Source of the DNA: Chrysophaeum taylorii
Taxonomy: Eukaryota; Sar; Pelagophyceae; Pelagomonadales; Pelagomonadaceae
Direction of reading: 5' to 3'
Length of the DNA stretch: 64,000 bases
NCBI GenBank assembly: GCA_029834535.1
Contig: JAQMWT010000447.1
Coordinates: forward strand, 1 to 64,000
The notes under the pieces: generated by a model
Databases searched by the model: none
What the model was told of the DNA's origin: nothing
What the model saw: the letters and a program-made list of their open reading frames with translations, nothing else
Program-made: the position numbers and the translations under genes
Shown: positions 1 to 9,570 of the stretch, in pieces
Position numbering within the stretch: the first letter of the stretch is position 1
Layout of the letters: each line of letters starts with the position of its first letter

Positions 1-332
1 CGGAAGGAGCTTCCGTACTGCGGGTGAAAATGTCGCTAAGATTGTGAAGGCGGGGTATGTGCTTGAGATCGATGATGTGGTTGCGATGATATTCGGCGGT
101 ACTGTAAAAGCGAATGTCATATGGCGGGTGCGCCGTGTGAGACATTGGAGACGAACTTGGGTGACGGTGGTGCTATTATCAACATACATTGGGACCGTGT
201 GACGAGGGAGATCAAAGTCATCAAAAAGTTTGAGAAGCCAAGAGAGCTCAGCAGTAGCAGCGTAAAGAGCAAGCAATTCAGCTTCGAAAGAAGAACGAGC
301 AAGTAAGTATTGCGAGCGGGAGCAGTAGGCTA

Positions 333-985
333 TCATAGAGCCAGCAAGAAGAAAACAAAAACCAGTTGTAGAGTGGCGGTCATCAGGGTCGTCGGCCAGC
401 TGGAGTCGGAATAACCACAGAGATGAAGGGTAGAATCGCGACCAAGAATAAGGGCAAGATCCTGAGAACCGTTGAGATAACGCAGAGTGTGGGATAAAGC
501 GTGCCAGTGGGGTTTACCAGGATTGTGGGAAAAACGCGCACACTGATTGACGGACCAAGTGATATCAGGGCGAGTCATGATGGAGATGAAGAGGACACAG
601 CCAACAATACGGCGAAAAGGGATGCGTGCCATGAAGATGTGATCTGGAGAACCAGGAGCCGGACAATCAGCCGCAGAAAGATGAAGACCTTTGGGAGCGG
701 AGTGAGTTCGGGTTTACTGTTGATGAAGCGATGTTCGGTAAGGATTTCACGGATAGCATGGGATTGGTCAAGAGTGAGGGTTCTCCGAGGGCGATCACGC
801 GTAATGCGAAGACCAACGTAAGAGGTGAGATCGAGTTCATTGACGTCAGTGAAAGCGCGGAAACGGAGGAAAAAGGCTTGGTAATGGCCAATGCAATGAG
901 GAGGGTGCGCCACAAGAAGATCATCGACGACCAAAACAAGACGGAGGACCACGTAGTAGAATTGAGCACGAGCTTGTAATGGCAA
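333..985 (-). pseudogene. copia C-terminal reverse transcriptase and RNase H fragments
   Basis: Two adjoining minus-strand frames (985-575 and 632-333) continue the reverse transcriptase after a frameshift. The first has the catalytic LVVDDLLVA and the thumb text YVGLRITRDRPRRTLTLDQ. The second has MTRPDITWSVNQCARF, which matches the conserved RPDI/L...V block before RNase H, and HWHALSHTLRYLNGSQD. RNase H text continues in 300-1 with SSFEAELLALYAATAELSWL and ends at the element's DIR...LKHIP motif. The pieces are collinear with intact copia pol, so only frames have been lost, not order. Confidence 0.8.
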
Positions 986-2861
986 GTGTCACCAGATCCG
1001 CGGACGAAGCCACAATCATTGAGAAGGAAGCGTTCCAAATAAAGCCACCAATTGCGACAAGCTTGTTTGCAACCATACCAAGAGCGACGGAGCTTGTAAA
1101 CGATTTGGAACCATCGGTGGGTTGGCGAGGAGCATAGCCTTCGGGTGGCCAGACATAGATGTCTTCGTCAATGGGAGCTTGAATAAAAGCGGAGCTAACA
1201 TCCAACTTGTGCAAATCCCAGTCATGAACAGCGACAAAGGTCAGAAAGAAACGGATCGTGACGATGTTGGCAACCGGTGAGTAGGTGTCATGATAATCAA
1301 TGCCGTGAACCTGGGTGTAACCGCGGACGACAAGGCGAGCCTTGTACGATTTGAAGCGGCCAGAGTCATACTTCTTGCGGAGGATCCACTTGAGGGTACA
1401 AATGTTGCCAGAAAAAGTCTGAGGGAGGCGAATCACATCCCAACAACCAAGTTGACCAAGAGAGCTGTATTCTTTAGCGATGGCTTGCAACCAGCCAGGA
1501 CGCTCAGGATTGGTCGGAGCTAAAGCTTCACGTAAATGGGTGGAAGTGATAGTAGTTTCGTCAAGGTCTGAATACTGGGACATTTCTTCGGAAGCAGAGT
1601 AATAAACGTGTGCATGAGGATCAACAAGGGTGTTAGCTAAACAAAGGGGAAGGAAGACATAATGAACTGACAAACGAAAGCTAACAGAAGAGACATACAA
1701 AGAGTGACAGGGGGAAACAGAAGCGACAGAGGAAACAGAATGGCCCGTATCGACATCAGAATGGCCCGTATCAACATTGTGACAGGATGAAACATGGCCC
1801 GTAAAAAAGTTTGTTGGTTGGTCGACTTTGCGCGGTCGGCCCCGTTTGGCACGACGTAATGGTGCACGTTTCGTATTGGCCGGTAACATTGTGGGCAGTG
1901 ACGCTGGGGTGATCAGTCCCGATAAGGCCGGCTCCGGAGCATCAAAAACAGAAGATAAGGGGCTTACGGCCGAAGATAGACGAGGGTCGTAATAAAACAA
2001 GTCAGGAAAACGAGAATCCACGAGAGACGGAGGAAGGGGTTGGGTGGAAAGTGACTTACACAGAGCGAAATTTTCGTCAAAAACAACATCAATCGAGGTG
2101 TGGATGACAGGACCTGTGGGGCGTTGAAGCAATATGCGATATCCAGGGCCTGCAGAGGGATACCCAATGAAGATACCGGTTATAGCTTTGGTAGGCCATT
2201 TGTCGCCAGTAAGAATTGCAGCAGGACAGCCCCAAACACGAAGAAAATCGACACGCGGGAGTGTTTCATGTAGCATTTCATATGGCGTCATATATCCAGG
2301 ATTAGAGGCATTTGGCATACGCTCAGAGATGAAGTCAGCCGTTTCCATGGCCCAACGCCAAAAATCAGGTGGACGGTGCGCATGTACCAAAAGAGTGCGA
2401 GTAATATCCGCGGTTGCGCGATGAGAGCGTTCCACAACACCGGAAAAAGCGTGAGCCTGTGAAGTTTTGGACTGTGCTGCCGGAGCGCGCCGAAGCGCAA
2501 TATTGTTGCCCAGACAGAAGGTTTCGAATTGGCCCATAAGAGAGCGGTCACGATCGGTGTAGATGAGGGCAACGCGATATCCGAATGGGCGAACCACGGT
2601 AGACAGAAAAAGTTCGAGTTGTCGAGCGTTCGTAAGGGCATCGTGTCGTGGAGCAAAGTAACGCGTGCGGCGGCGCGTATGATCATCGACAAACGTGAGG
2701 ATCGCGCGATCGTGATATATGTAGGATGGGACGCCAGCAAACATGAGATCGGCGTGGATAATAAGGTAGGCCGCAACGGCACGTGGACGAGACAAAGGCT
2801 CGGAGGAAGGAGACGAAGTGGAAGCATGAGCTTTACGTTGGCCAACATGCGCAGCATGCAT
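921..2861 (-). pseudogene. copia integrase and N-terminal reverse transcriptase
   Basis: This longest surviving piece of pol covers the DDE integrase core (HADLMFAGVP, then FVDDHTRR, YTDRDRSLMGQF, and the E of VVERSHRATADI), the RVWGCPA motif typical after copia integrases, a variable linker with GHSDVDTGHS repeats, and the first half of the reverse transcriptase (YKARLVVRGYTQVHGIDY and LHKLDVSSAFIQ). The frame breaks just before the catalytic VDD box, which is carried by a separate frame at 985-575. Upstream pre-integrase text lies in the 3121-2288 frame. Integrase and RT would copy and insert the element; the broken frame argues that this copy cannot make a full enzyme. Confidence 0.85.
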
Positions 2862-3128
2862 TTTACCGAGAGCACAAGCAGGACAAAAGAAAGCGACGCG
2901 GAGCTCGGGAAAAACGGTGCGCCAACAGCAAGAGAAGACAAACGCCGAATATAGGCAGGACTATAATGACCAAGACGAGCATGCCAAAGATCGAAAGTGA
3001 GTTGAGTGCGTTGAGACACAGCGGGAAACGCACAAGGATCATGGACACGAGGGAAGAAGAAAATGCCACAAAAGGTGAAACGTAGTCCGTGTAGGGCGCA
3101 GCGGTCGTATTGCCGATCCAACAGACGA

Positions 3129-4418
3129 TCAAAAGAAGACCGCAGCGACGAAGCAGGGGAATAACGTGATGCGTTTGGCGGTGACGTAAAATACGTTGCG
3201 GATAAGCAGGATCAACGGCCTGAATGGTGTGGCAATCGTAACCAACTTGTTCAAGGGAATGATCCGAAAGAATCCGTTTGTCACCAAGGCCAGGAGAGAT
3301 AAGGGTATGCGGAAACGCGACATGTATACCATGAGGGGCGGAAGGAGTGGGTGCAGGAGAAGGAAGACCACGGATGGTGGCAAGGGTGGATTGGGGGTGA
3401 AAAGATGGTGTTGGTAGAAGGGTGGATGGGGCCTAGGTGGGTATTGGGGAGTGGACCGAGGTGGGTATTGGGAATGCAACCGACGTGGGTATTGGTGTTG
3501 ATGCCGTGGGCGGGCGGTAGCTTGTGAGTGCAAATAGCGCTGACGCTTATGACAATCTTTCTGGTGATGGCCAGGAATACCACAAAAGTGACAAAGATCA
3601 GTATGGCGTTGGCGCTTGCGATGAAAACCACGTGAAGATGAAGGTGGGTGACGGAATGATGATCGAAAAGAGGGGCGTGGGCTAGAACGTTGTTGAGAGC
3701 GCAAAGCATTGAAGCGATGAAAATACTTTTCAGAAGGATGGCGACCATAAAAGTTGGAACGTTCACGATGACGGGGACTTTCACGGAACGTAGCATGGAC
3801 GTGCACAGACTTGGTCTGAAGATAATCAAAAACTTTACTGTGGAGGCGATCAACGAAACCATCATATGTGCGCAATTTAGGATCAAGTGCAATGAGATCC
3901 TTAGACAAGAGCGAGTCGGGGATTTTCGTTTGAAGCAACTGCAATGCAGTTGAGTCAGGGAAATCTTGATGATGCCGAGCAACTTGAACACCAGTGATGA
4001 ACTTGTTAAGAAAGGACTCAAGTTCATCGATGTTATTGCACACCAAGGAATGCAGTGAAGCAATTGCAGACTGAGCGACAAGATCTCCATGACCCATGTA
4101 AACATCAGTAATGCGTTTGTAAAGCCGCGTGAAGTTCATATCGCGGTTTTCACGGATATCCGCACGATCAGTATCATGCATTGGTAGTGCCATGAAGAGT
4201 GCACTGTACCAGCGTTGCTGCTTGAGACCAAATTCTTCTTCAGAGCAGCCAGAAGCGGAAATGCTAGTCCAAGTGTCAGTGGTCAAGATAATGCGATCAC
4301 CGGTGGAAATGATCATGTTTTCCAGGCGCCGGGTCCATTGGTGAAAAAGATGTCGCTCACCACTGAAAGCATCGAGTTTTTGCGAAAGCTTGCTATCCTT
4401 AATTTCGATCGAGGACAT
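3129..4418 (-). pseudogene. copia gag
   Basis: This is the capsid-like first ORF of the copia element. The first sensible ATG is at 4418, about 100 nt after the primer-binding site; the open frame itself extends back to 4517. The N-terminal half has the UBN2/gag look (a KLSQKLDAFSG start, then HQWTRRLENMI). A zinc knuckle CHFCGIPGHHQKDC lies at about residues 280-293 and is followed by a Pro/His/Gln-rich stretch. After about residue 330 the frame loses similarity to the protease region, and the gag-pre-integrase text continues in another frame from about 3,120. That indicates a frameshift rather than a programmed junction, although neither can be proved here. Confidence 0.75.
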
Positions 4419-4516
4419 GATAAACGATAACGAACCGAACACGTAGCAATGAACTGAAGCCGAGGAGGAGTCGCTGTTGTCCGGGAAGTCAAGCGGTCGT
4501 GCGACCGTGACGGACA

Positions 4517-4529
4517 CCAGCTGCTACCA
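4517..4529 (-). other. Putative primer-binding site of the copia element
   Basis: On the minus strand this reads TGGTAGCAGCTGG directly after a CA dinucleotide that would end the 5' LTR. TGGTA-type sites complementary to the CCA end of initiator tRNA-Met are usual for Ty1/copia elements. The site lies about 100 nt before the gag ATG, as expected. The outer LTR boundary above 4531 could not be fixed; a TG...CA segment 4530-4625 is one possibility. Confidence 0.55.
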
Positions 4530-4625
4530 TGTTACGAATGGTATGATGCGTTAGACTAGCGATAAGAGAAAGACGTAAGGATACTGGATACGTGGTGCAG
4601 GGGTAAGTATCATAGCTTCCTCACA

Positions 4626-5132
4626 CGTCGACACCAAAAGTTGGAAGATTTTTTTTTTTTTTTTTGCCAGGGGAATAGGCTTGCGGCGGCGGCCTCATCA
4701 GACCAGAGCTTCGACGTTGAAGAAGCAGAAGAAGAAGAAGAAGAAGAAGAAGAAGAAGAAGAAAACCCTGCGGCAAGAAGAAGTACATCGAGCCGAGCGC
4801 GAGGCGGCCGCCGTCGACGTCGACGGTGGTGACGGATCCTCGCAGATTCCGCCATTCTTGCTTCTTCTCGTACACCAGGCGACCAGGAACTCCGCGTAGG
4901 CCGCCGCGCCTTGCTTGGCGCGCTTACAACTCGGCGCGGTTCTCGGCGCGCTTGCGCTTGCCCTCGTCCTCCTAGGCGCGGGCAGCCGTTGCGCTTTGCT
5001 GCTAAGAGGTCCGACAGGTATGGGCTGAACCATAATAGCCGGCCGCCCATCGGTGATCCGACCAACTCACTCTTCGGCTTATTATTCACCTCCTCCAGGT
5101 TGTGGCCTGCACATTTTTTTTAGTTAGTACTA
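4626..5132. other. Intergenic, low complexity, no supported gene
   Basis: The stretch holds an A/T run at about 4650-4666 and a purine (AAG)n microsatellite at 4726-4762. Short open frames exist on both strands, but they are dominated by the microsatellite (poly-Lys, poly-Glu or poly-Ser depending on frame). One minus-strand frame near 4780-4880 has gene-like codon use (DVDGGRLALGSMYFFLPQG) but no start, no family match and no continuation. Confidence 0.5.
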
Positions 5133-5987
5133 CTACAGGATGTCGCGAACGTCATTCTCGAAGCGCTGGCGCACGGCCACATAGATATCCCGGAAGCAGG
5201 TATTTTCGATGAAGCGCTCGTAGTCGAGGGCCGTCGCGAAGGCGATTTGGGCTCCGGCGTATTGAAAGCTGCGGTCGTTCTTTGTCGTCACGATCGGCGG
5301 GCGGCGCGTCCCTCGGTCCGTTTTTAGCCCTAAAAGGTGTCTGAATAAAAGTAAGGACTCGACGTAGCGCTCGGTCAGGAGGACGATGGGGACCGCATCC
5401 CAGTTTGCGGCGAGGTCGCGGCACGTCAGGGGGCCTCTCGCGCACTGGCGGCCGTCGACGGGAGATACCCAGTTCCTGAATTGACTGTCGCACTCGGTCG
5501 GTCCCGTCTGCTCCCTCAGCAAACACGGACAATCTTTAAGCTGCAACTCGAGCCAACTCATCATCCGCGTCGTCATCATCGGGGCGCTCGCCTCGCGGGC
5601 ACCGCCGTTAAGGAAGAGGTAGAGGCTCGACATCCACTGCATCGGTTCGCGAAACATCGTCGCGTATTTGTACGTGTGGTTTTCTGGGAGTCGCTCGTGA
5701 AAAGAATCGCCGTACGCGAGGAGGTGGCCCATGATGATGTCGGCGGGGTGGCCGACGGCGAACGCTGGAATTCCGTCGACGGATTTGCCGTTCACCGGGT
5801 AGTGCACTTGCATCGACAGCCCGGCTTCCGCGGCGAGTTTCCGGACGTCGGTGCGGAACGAGCTCCCCGCCGTCTTCCCGATATGTAGGATGAGCCAGTG
5901 GTCGGGGGTCTCGCCGGGGCCCGCCGGCCGCGACCCGAGGACCCCACAACTCGCGACGACGACGACGACGACGACGCGGAGGCTCAT
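5133..5987 (-). CDS. Sulfotransferase-like protein, secretory
   Basis: This protein of about 284 residues has an N-terminal hydrophobic signal or anchor (SLRVVVVVVVASCGVLG). It then has the two PAPS-binding signatures of Golgi carbohydrate sulfotransferases: the 5'-phosphosulfate loop LHIGKTAGSSFRTDV near residues 37-51 and a 3'-phosphate element MFREPMQWMSSLY near 110-122. Members move sulfate from PAPS to sugar hydroxyls in the Golgi lumen; the acceptor cannot be told from sequence. The upstream TTG at 5999 is not a eukaryotic start, so the ATG at 5987 is used. Only 30 bp separate it from the stop of the sulfatase gene on the same strand, so sulfate-adding and sulfate-removing genes are adjacent. 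No intron is needed. Confidence 0.8.
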   Translation of the reverse strand: MSLRVVVVVVVASCGVLGSRPAGPGETPDHWLILHIGKTAGSSFRTDVRKLAAEAGLSMQVHYPVNGKSVDGIPAFAVGHPADIIMGHLLAYGDSFHERLPENHTYKYATMFREPMQWMSSLYLFLNGGAREASAPMMTTRMMSWLELQLKDCPCLLREQTGPTECDSQFRNWVSPVDGRQCARGPLTCRDLAANWDAVPIVLLTERYVESLLLFRHLLGLKTDRGTRRPPIVTTKNDRSFQYAGAQIAFATALDYERFIENTCFRDIYVAVRQRFENDVRDIL

Positions 5988-6017
5988 CTTGTGAGGCAAA
6001 AAAAGGTCCTCTAGGGG

Positions 6018-7655
6018 CTAGTGTTGAAGGTTGGTTTGTTCGTTTGGGGCGCAAGAAGCAGAAGATTGCCGTGTCTCGACGATGCGCGAGGCTCTTCCCA
6101 CGATGCGGGCGAGGGCAGCGTCGCAGTCGTCCTTACCACCACCACCACCACCACCACGGGCGTGCTGACAGGAGAGGACGGCGAGGTGGAGCGCCGCGCG
6201 GAAGTGCGGTACGGCACAGGGGTGATCCTTGGCAATGTTTTTGACTTCGAGGGCATCGAAGTCGGCGAGGCGGTCTTCATGGTAGGCGTAGAGCTCGGTC
6301 GCGACCGGGGGGGCAGTGGGTTCGATGGCGAGGGCCGGGGTCCAGCGATACCACTCGGTAAAGCGGTACCCGTCGACGCGGAGCGAGTACCCCATGACGG
6401 GGATTTTGTTGCCGGGAACTCGCTTGCAGTTCGTCTCCCTGATGCTCCCACCGCGCGGACACCGCGGGTACTGGGTCAAGGCGTACGAGAAGTTTTTGCG
6501 CGCGCGGTCATCGAAGAAGAGAGGGGTACCCTGGACAGCGGTATCGGGCGGCGGCGGAAGGCCGGCGAGGTGGACTACGGTACGAAAGACGTCGACGAGT
6601 TCGACGAATTGCGTGTGCTGGACGCGCGGTTCGAGGAGACCCTTGGCGCGCACCATCAGCGGGACGCGCGCCGAGAGCTCGAAGAGCGTGTGCTTGGTCC
6701 AACTCGCCTGTTCGCCGAGGTGAAAGCCGTGGTCGGAAGAGACGACGACGATCGCGTCGTCGGGCGTCTTCTCCAAAACTCGTCCGCACAAGTAATCGAT
6801 CCACGTGACGCAGGCAAAGTACCCTCTCCTAAGCTCCGAGGTGACATCATCAGCGAGCGGCACATTCATGTCGATCACGTGGGTTCCCGTAGCTTGCGTC
6901 GTGAGCGTGTGACAACCTTCGTTCGTCCAGGCGACGTCCGGCATGTCGCGAGGTTTGCGCTTGGAAAATTCCAGCGCTTTGAGATCTACGTCGTCGTACA
7001 AATCGTAAAATTTCTGCGGCATAACCCAGTGGAGATGGGGGCGATAGAAGCCCGCGACCACGAAAAACGGGCGCTTCGCTTTCTCGATCTTGGACGCGCT
7101 GTAGTCGGCGATCGCGCGGTCCATAAACTGCCGCTCGGGGATTCGCGGTTCGGGGCACACGTCGAGCTGCTTCTGCCGATATTTTCTCGAGCACCAGGTC
7201 TGGTTCTTCACCAGGGGCAAGTAGTGGTCCCAGGACCGTTTTCCATCGTACTCGGGCGGTTTGTTCGGCTGAAACGTCTTACCGCTGCCGAACGTCTCGT
7301 AGCCCCACCGCTTCAGGTACTCGGGCAGCGACATCGCATTCCTCGTCGTTTCGCGGAAGTGGGTTTCGAAGTTCCACACGCGCAGGGAGTCGGGTCTCCT
7401 GCCGGTCAGAAAGCTGTTGCGAGATGGCGAACATACGGTGAGTTGGCAATACGCTCGTTCGAACACTACCGATTCCCGAGCGAGGGCGTCGAGGTTCGGG
7501 GTCCACATCTCGCCCTGGCCGTAACTGTAGGTTTGTGGCCTCAGGTCGTCGACGAGAAGCCACACGATGCTGCGAAATTCGGCGCTCTTGGCGGCGGCGC
7601 TCTTGGCGGCGGCGCTCTTGGCGGCGGCTGAACATGCTGCAAACAACACCAACAT
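6018..7655 (-). CDS. Sulfatase, iduronate-2-sulfatase-like
   Basis: A 545-residue type I sulfatase. A short leader carries a perfect AAAKS repeat (three 15 bp units, about 7580-7630). The metal-binding pair VDDLRP follows at residues 35-40. The formylglycine signature is CSPSRNSFLTGRRPD with Cys75 as the residue that would be oxidised. The C-terminal half has SSDHGFHLGEQ and WTKHTLFE, completing the alkaline-phosphatase-fold active site. Spacing and the text WNFETHFRE and GYFACVTWIDYL fit the iduronate-2-sulfatase group, which removes 2-O-sulfate from uronic acids; in algae the natural substrate is probably a sulfated polysaccharide (inference). The ATG at 7655 lies about 100 bp from the divergent start at 7758. 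It looks intact. Confidence 0.9.
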   Translation of the reverse strand: MLVLFAACSAAAKSAAAKSAAAKSAEFRSIVWLLVDDLRPQTYSYGQGEMWTPNLDALARESVVFERAYCQLTVCSPSRNSFLTGRRPDSLRVWNFETHFRETTRNAMSLPEYLKRWGYETFGSGKTFQPNKPPEYDGKRSWDHYLPLVKNQTWCSRKYRQKQLDVCPEPRIPERQFMDRAIADYSASKIEKAKRPFFVVAGFYRPHLHWVMPQKFYDLYDDVDLKALEFSKRKPRDMPDVAWTNEGCHTLTTQATGTHVIDMNVPLADDVTSELRRGYFACVTWIDYLCGRVLEKTPDDAIVVVSSDHGFHLGEQASWTKHTLFELSARVPLMVRAKGLLEPRVQHTQFVELVDVFRTVVHLAGLPPPPDTAVQGTPLFFDDRARKNFSYALTQYPRCPRGGSIRETNCKRVPGNKIPVMGYSLRVDGYRFTEWYRWTPALAIEPTAPPVATELYAYHEDRLADFDALEVKNIAKDHPCAVPHFRAALHLAVLSCQHARGGGGGGGKDDCDAALARIVGRASRIVETRQSSASCAPNEQTNLQH

Positions 7656-7694
7656 ACCCTACGCGGGTTTCGGAGTAGTGAAAAAAAACTCGAA

Positions 7695-7705
7695 TAGGGT
7701 TTAGG
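7695..7705. promoter_or_regulatory. Telobox-like motif in divergent promoter
   Basis: TAGGGTTTAGG lies in the 102 bp between the divergent starts at 7655 and 7758, among A-runs. Related motifs occur upstream of two other genes at 34305-34315 and 45579-45587. Function as a transcription element is inferred from the recurrence and from the plant telobox. Confidence 0.35.
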
Positions 7706-7757
7706 AGTAAAAAAAAAAATGAGACGAAGGGTTTACTTATAACTAACTAACATCATA

Positions 7758-8201
7758 ATGACCACCACCACCTCTTACTTCCGGCAGTCGATGTGGATCG
7801 ACCTCGCGCTCTGCGCCGCGTGGACGGTGATCACCATCTTCTTGGACGACGGGACGCAGAGGGGGCTCGCGATTGGGATCGTCCTGGGCTTCGCTCTGCT
7901 CGTAGGAGTCCACTTCCGCCTCGCAACAGCAGCAGCCAACCATCTAAGGCTCGCGTGGGGGGCCGTCGTCTTGACGACCACCATCTCTTGCCTCCTCCTC
8001 GCGCACGCGATCCTCGCCATCAAAGGCATCACCAACCACGCTCTCAAGGCCGTGCGAGAGGCGTTTACGGTGTTGGTCTTCTTCCTTAATTCCACCAAAG
8101 TGTGGCGCCACCTCACTTTCGCCCTGCAAAAACAAAAGGAGTCCTCCAAGCAGACGACGACGCAGGCCGGCTACATCCCGCTCGACGAGGAAGTGACCTA
8201 G
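7758..8201 (+). CDS. Small multi-pass membrane protein of unknown function
   Basis: A 147-residue protein with about three or four hydrophobic segments (roughly residues 12-30, 35-53, 64-86 and possibly 100-118), loops rich in small polar residues, and a charged tail ending PLDEEVT. I do not recognise a family. It starts with ATG at 7758 in a short divergent promoter shared with the sulfatase. Its TAG stop interlocks with the stop of the convergent kinase-like gene: the palindrome CTAG at 8198-8201 ends both. Codon use resembles its neighbours, which supports a real gene. Confidence 0.65.
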   Translation: MTTTTSYFRQSMWIDLALCAAWTVITIFLDDGTQRGLAIGIVLGFALLVGVHFRLATAAANHLRLAWGAVVLTTTISCLLLAHAILAIKGITNHALKAVREAFTVLVFFLNSTKVWRHLTFALQKQKESSKQTTTQAGYIPLDEEVT

Positions 8202-8938
8202 AAAATAAATCGCGTCTCGAGCGAGGGGAGGAAGACGGCGGCGACGGCGAAGGGGACGAGGATGTTGTCGATCTCGGGAAACGGGAGGGACTCGACCATA
8301 GCCCCGACCACCGCCGAGAGGGCGAGGCGTCCTCGAGGGATAGTCTCCCCGACGAACCCCCAGCGGCGAAACAGCACCGCGACCGCTCCCATCGCAATGC
8401 CAGTGGCCGCGACGAACCCGGCAGACCCGGCGTAAGACTTCCGCGGGGACCACGGCAATTTCCGGCGGCCGAACCGCTCGCCGCACACCTCGGCGGCGGC
8501 GTCGCCGAAGCACAGCGCCATGATCGCCGCGGCGGCCTTGAGTTCCCGAAAAGCAAGGGCCGTCAACGCGACGAGCGAGAATCCGTAGAACAGAGGACCT
8601 CGAAGGATCTCGGACCTATTATTCCCCGTCCTAGACATAGTTCGAACGTCTTTCTCGCTGCGCAATACGCCGAGCCCCACGAGCGCGAACTTCAAGGTCA
8701 TGCCCAAGGGCAATAGCGCGGCCCACCACCGGCCATTTGGTGAAAACCACGGCCACGTCAGCATGAACACCGGACCCGCCAAGACGTGGAGAGTCTTGCG
8801 GGGAGACAGCACCGACCGCCGCCCGAGCCAATTCACGCCTTCCACCGTCGCCACCATCAGCACCGACGACCCAACAAAGGCCAACGCATCCCGCTTGTCA
8901 ATAATCATGTTACCGCTCACAACAACAAGTCGCTTCAT
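8198..8938 (-). CDS. Phytol/farnesol-kinase-like (CDP-alcohol/dolichol kinase family) membrane protein
   Basis: A 246-residue, multi-pass membrane protein. RKTLHVLAGPVFMLTWPWF, GDAAAEVCGERFGRRKLPWS, RKSYAGSAGF and ESLPFPEIDNILVPF match the signature order of the VTE5/FOLK group related to dolichol kinase and phosphatidate cytidylyltransferase. Such enzymes phosphorylate phytol, farnesol or other polyprenols, and phytol kinase salvages chlorophyll-derived phytol for tocopherol in plastids. Substrate choice between phytol and farnesol cannot be made here, and no clear transit peptide is seen. An internal ATG at MIIDKRD is an alternative start. The 3' end overlaps the stop of the upstream-lying small membrane protein by 4 bp. 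Confidence 0.8.
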   Translation of the reverse strand: MKRLVVVSGNMIIDKRDALAFVGSSVLMVATVEGVNWLGRRSVLSPRKTLHVLAGPVFMLTWPWFSPNGRWWAALLPLGMTLKFALVGLGVLRSEKDVRTMSRTGNNRSEILRGPLFYGFSLVALTALAFRELKAAAAIMALCFGDAAAEVCGERFGRRKLPWSPRKSYAGSAGFVAATGIAMGAVAVLFRRWGFVGETIPRGRLALSAVVGAMVESLPFPEIDNILVPFAVAAVFLPSLETRFIF

Positions 8939-9570
8939 ATCGTAATTTTTAGGGAGGATTTTCTTTCTTTCTTTCTTCTAGTAGGATAATAATACACAGA
9001 CTACGGCGTGGTCGACAGACATGGTGGTGTTGTTTACCATCACATCTATAGCACATTATTATAAATTCCCAGCGCACTTAATTTTCACCGACATGTCTTT
9101 AACCGACGAACGACGACGACCGAGGTCGTTGAGTTCGAGACTTGTTGTTGGCACGGCGAATTAGTTGCGGCCATCTCCGACGGTCGACAGCCCATTCACC
9201 ACCCCGCCATAAAAAAAAAACAAAACAAAGTGCCTTCGAGATATGCATCTCCCCAGCAGCTCCCTTCTTCTTCTTCTTCTTCTTCTCCCTCCCTTTCAAG
9301 TGGTGGTGGTGGTGCTGCAGCGGTTGTCGCGTTTCTCTGAACACCGACACGAAGCAAGCAAAGAGGCTAACTCGAGAGAGAACCACATCAACGTGTAATC
9401 CTTCGATAATTCGAGAGAGGTGCGCGCGCACTCGTGGTGTCTCAAGTGTCGTGTCGTGTCGCAGCGGCGGCGGAGGCGAGGCGATCGAGCGTGAGAAGAA
9501 GGTTCGGCGAGGAGGATATTAATATAGGTGGAGGAGGGGAGGAAGATGAAGAAGCGGGAAGTTTTTGTTG
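8939..9570. other. Intergenic, no gene seen
   Basis: AT-richer sequence with A-runs and a (CTT)n tract near 9267-9288. Open frames on either strand are short and of low complexity. It would hold the promoter of the kinase-like gene (start 8938) and the 3' end of the CH-domain gene. Confidence 0.5.

Larger units (their letters stand above)
1..4531 (-). mobile_element. Decayed Ty1/copia LTR retrotransposon (internal region)
   Basis: Read on the minus strand, the element runs from a primer-binding site near 4517-4529 to the RNase H end at position 1, so its 3' LTR lies outside the window. In order it shows gag with a CCHC knuckle, a GAG-pre-integrase motif LWHARLGH near 3,000, an integrase core (about 2,750-2,250), a copia reverse transcriptase with LHKLDVSSAFIQAP (about 1,200), a VVDD form of the YVDD box (about 905), and RNase H text including DIRFYSTAEYHRNHIIDLKH near 110-50. 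The coding sequence is split among several frames (4418-3129, 3121-2288, 2861-921, 985-575, 632-333 and 300-1), so the copy carries several frameshifts and is probably dead. The domain order INT-RT-RH identifies the copia superfamily. No target-site duplication could be assigned. Confidence 0.9.

Noticed and set aside
4610-5089. Minus-strand ORF with poly-Ser
   Set aside because: Content comes from the (AAG)n microsatellite and Arg-rich random text; there is no family or clean start.
5988-5999. Earlier start (TTG) for the sulfotransferase, and similar non-ATG starts at 16318, 18898, 25239, 34346, 36616, 40818 and 57193
   Set aside because: These codons are TTG or GTG. Nuclear genes should start at ATG, and a good ATG follows in each case.
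6021-7631. 536-residue plus-strand ORF opposite the sulfatase
   Set aside because: It is the antisense shadow of a clear sulfatase; GC-rich codon bias leaves the opposite strand open. No domain is recognisable.
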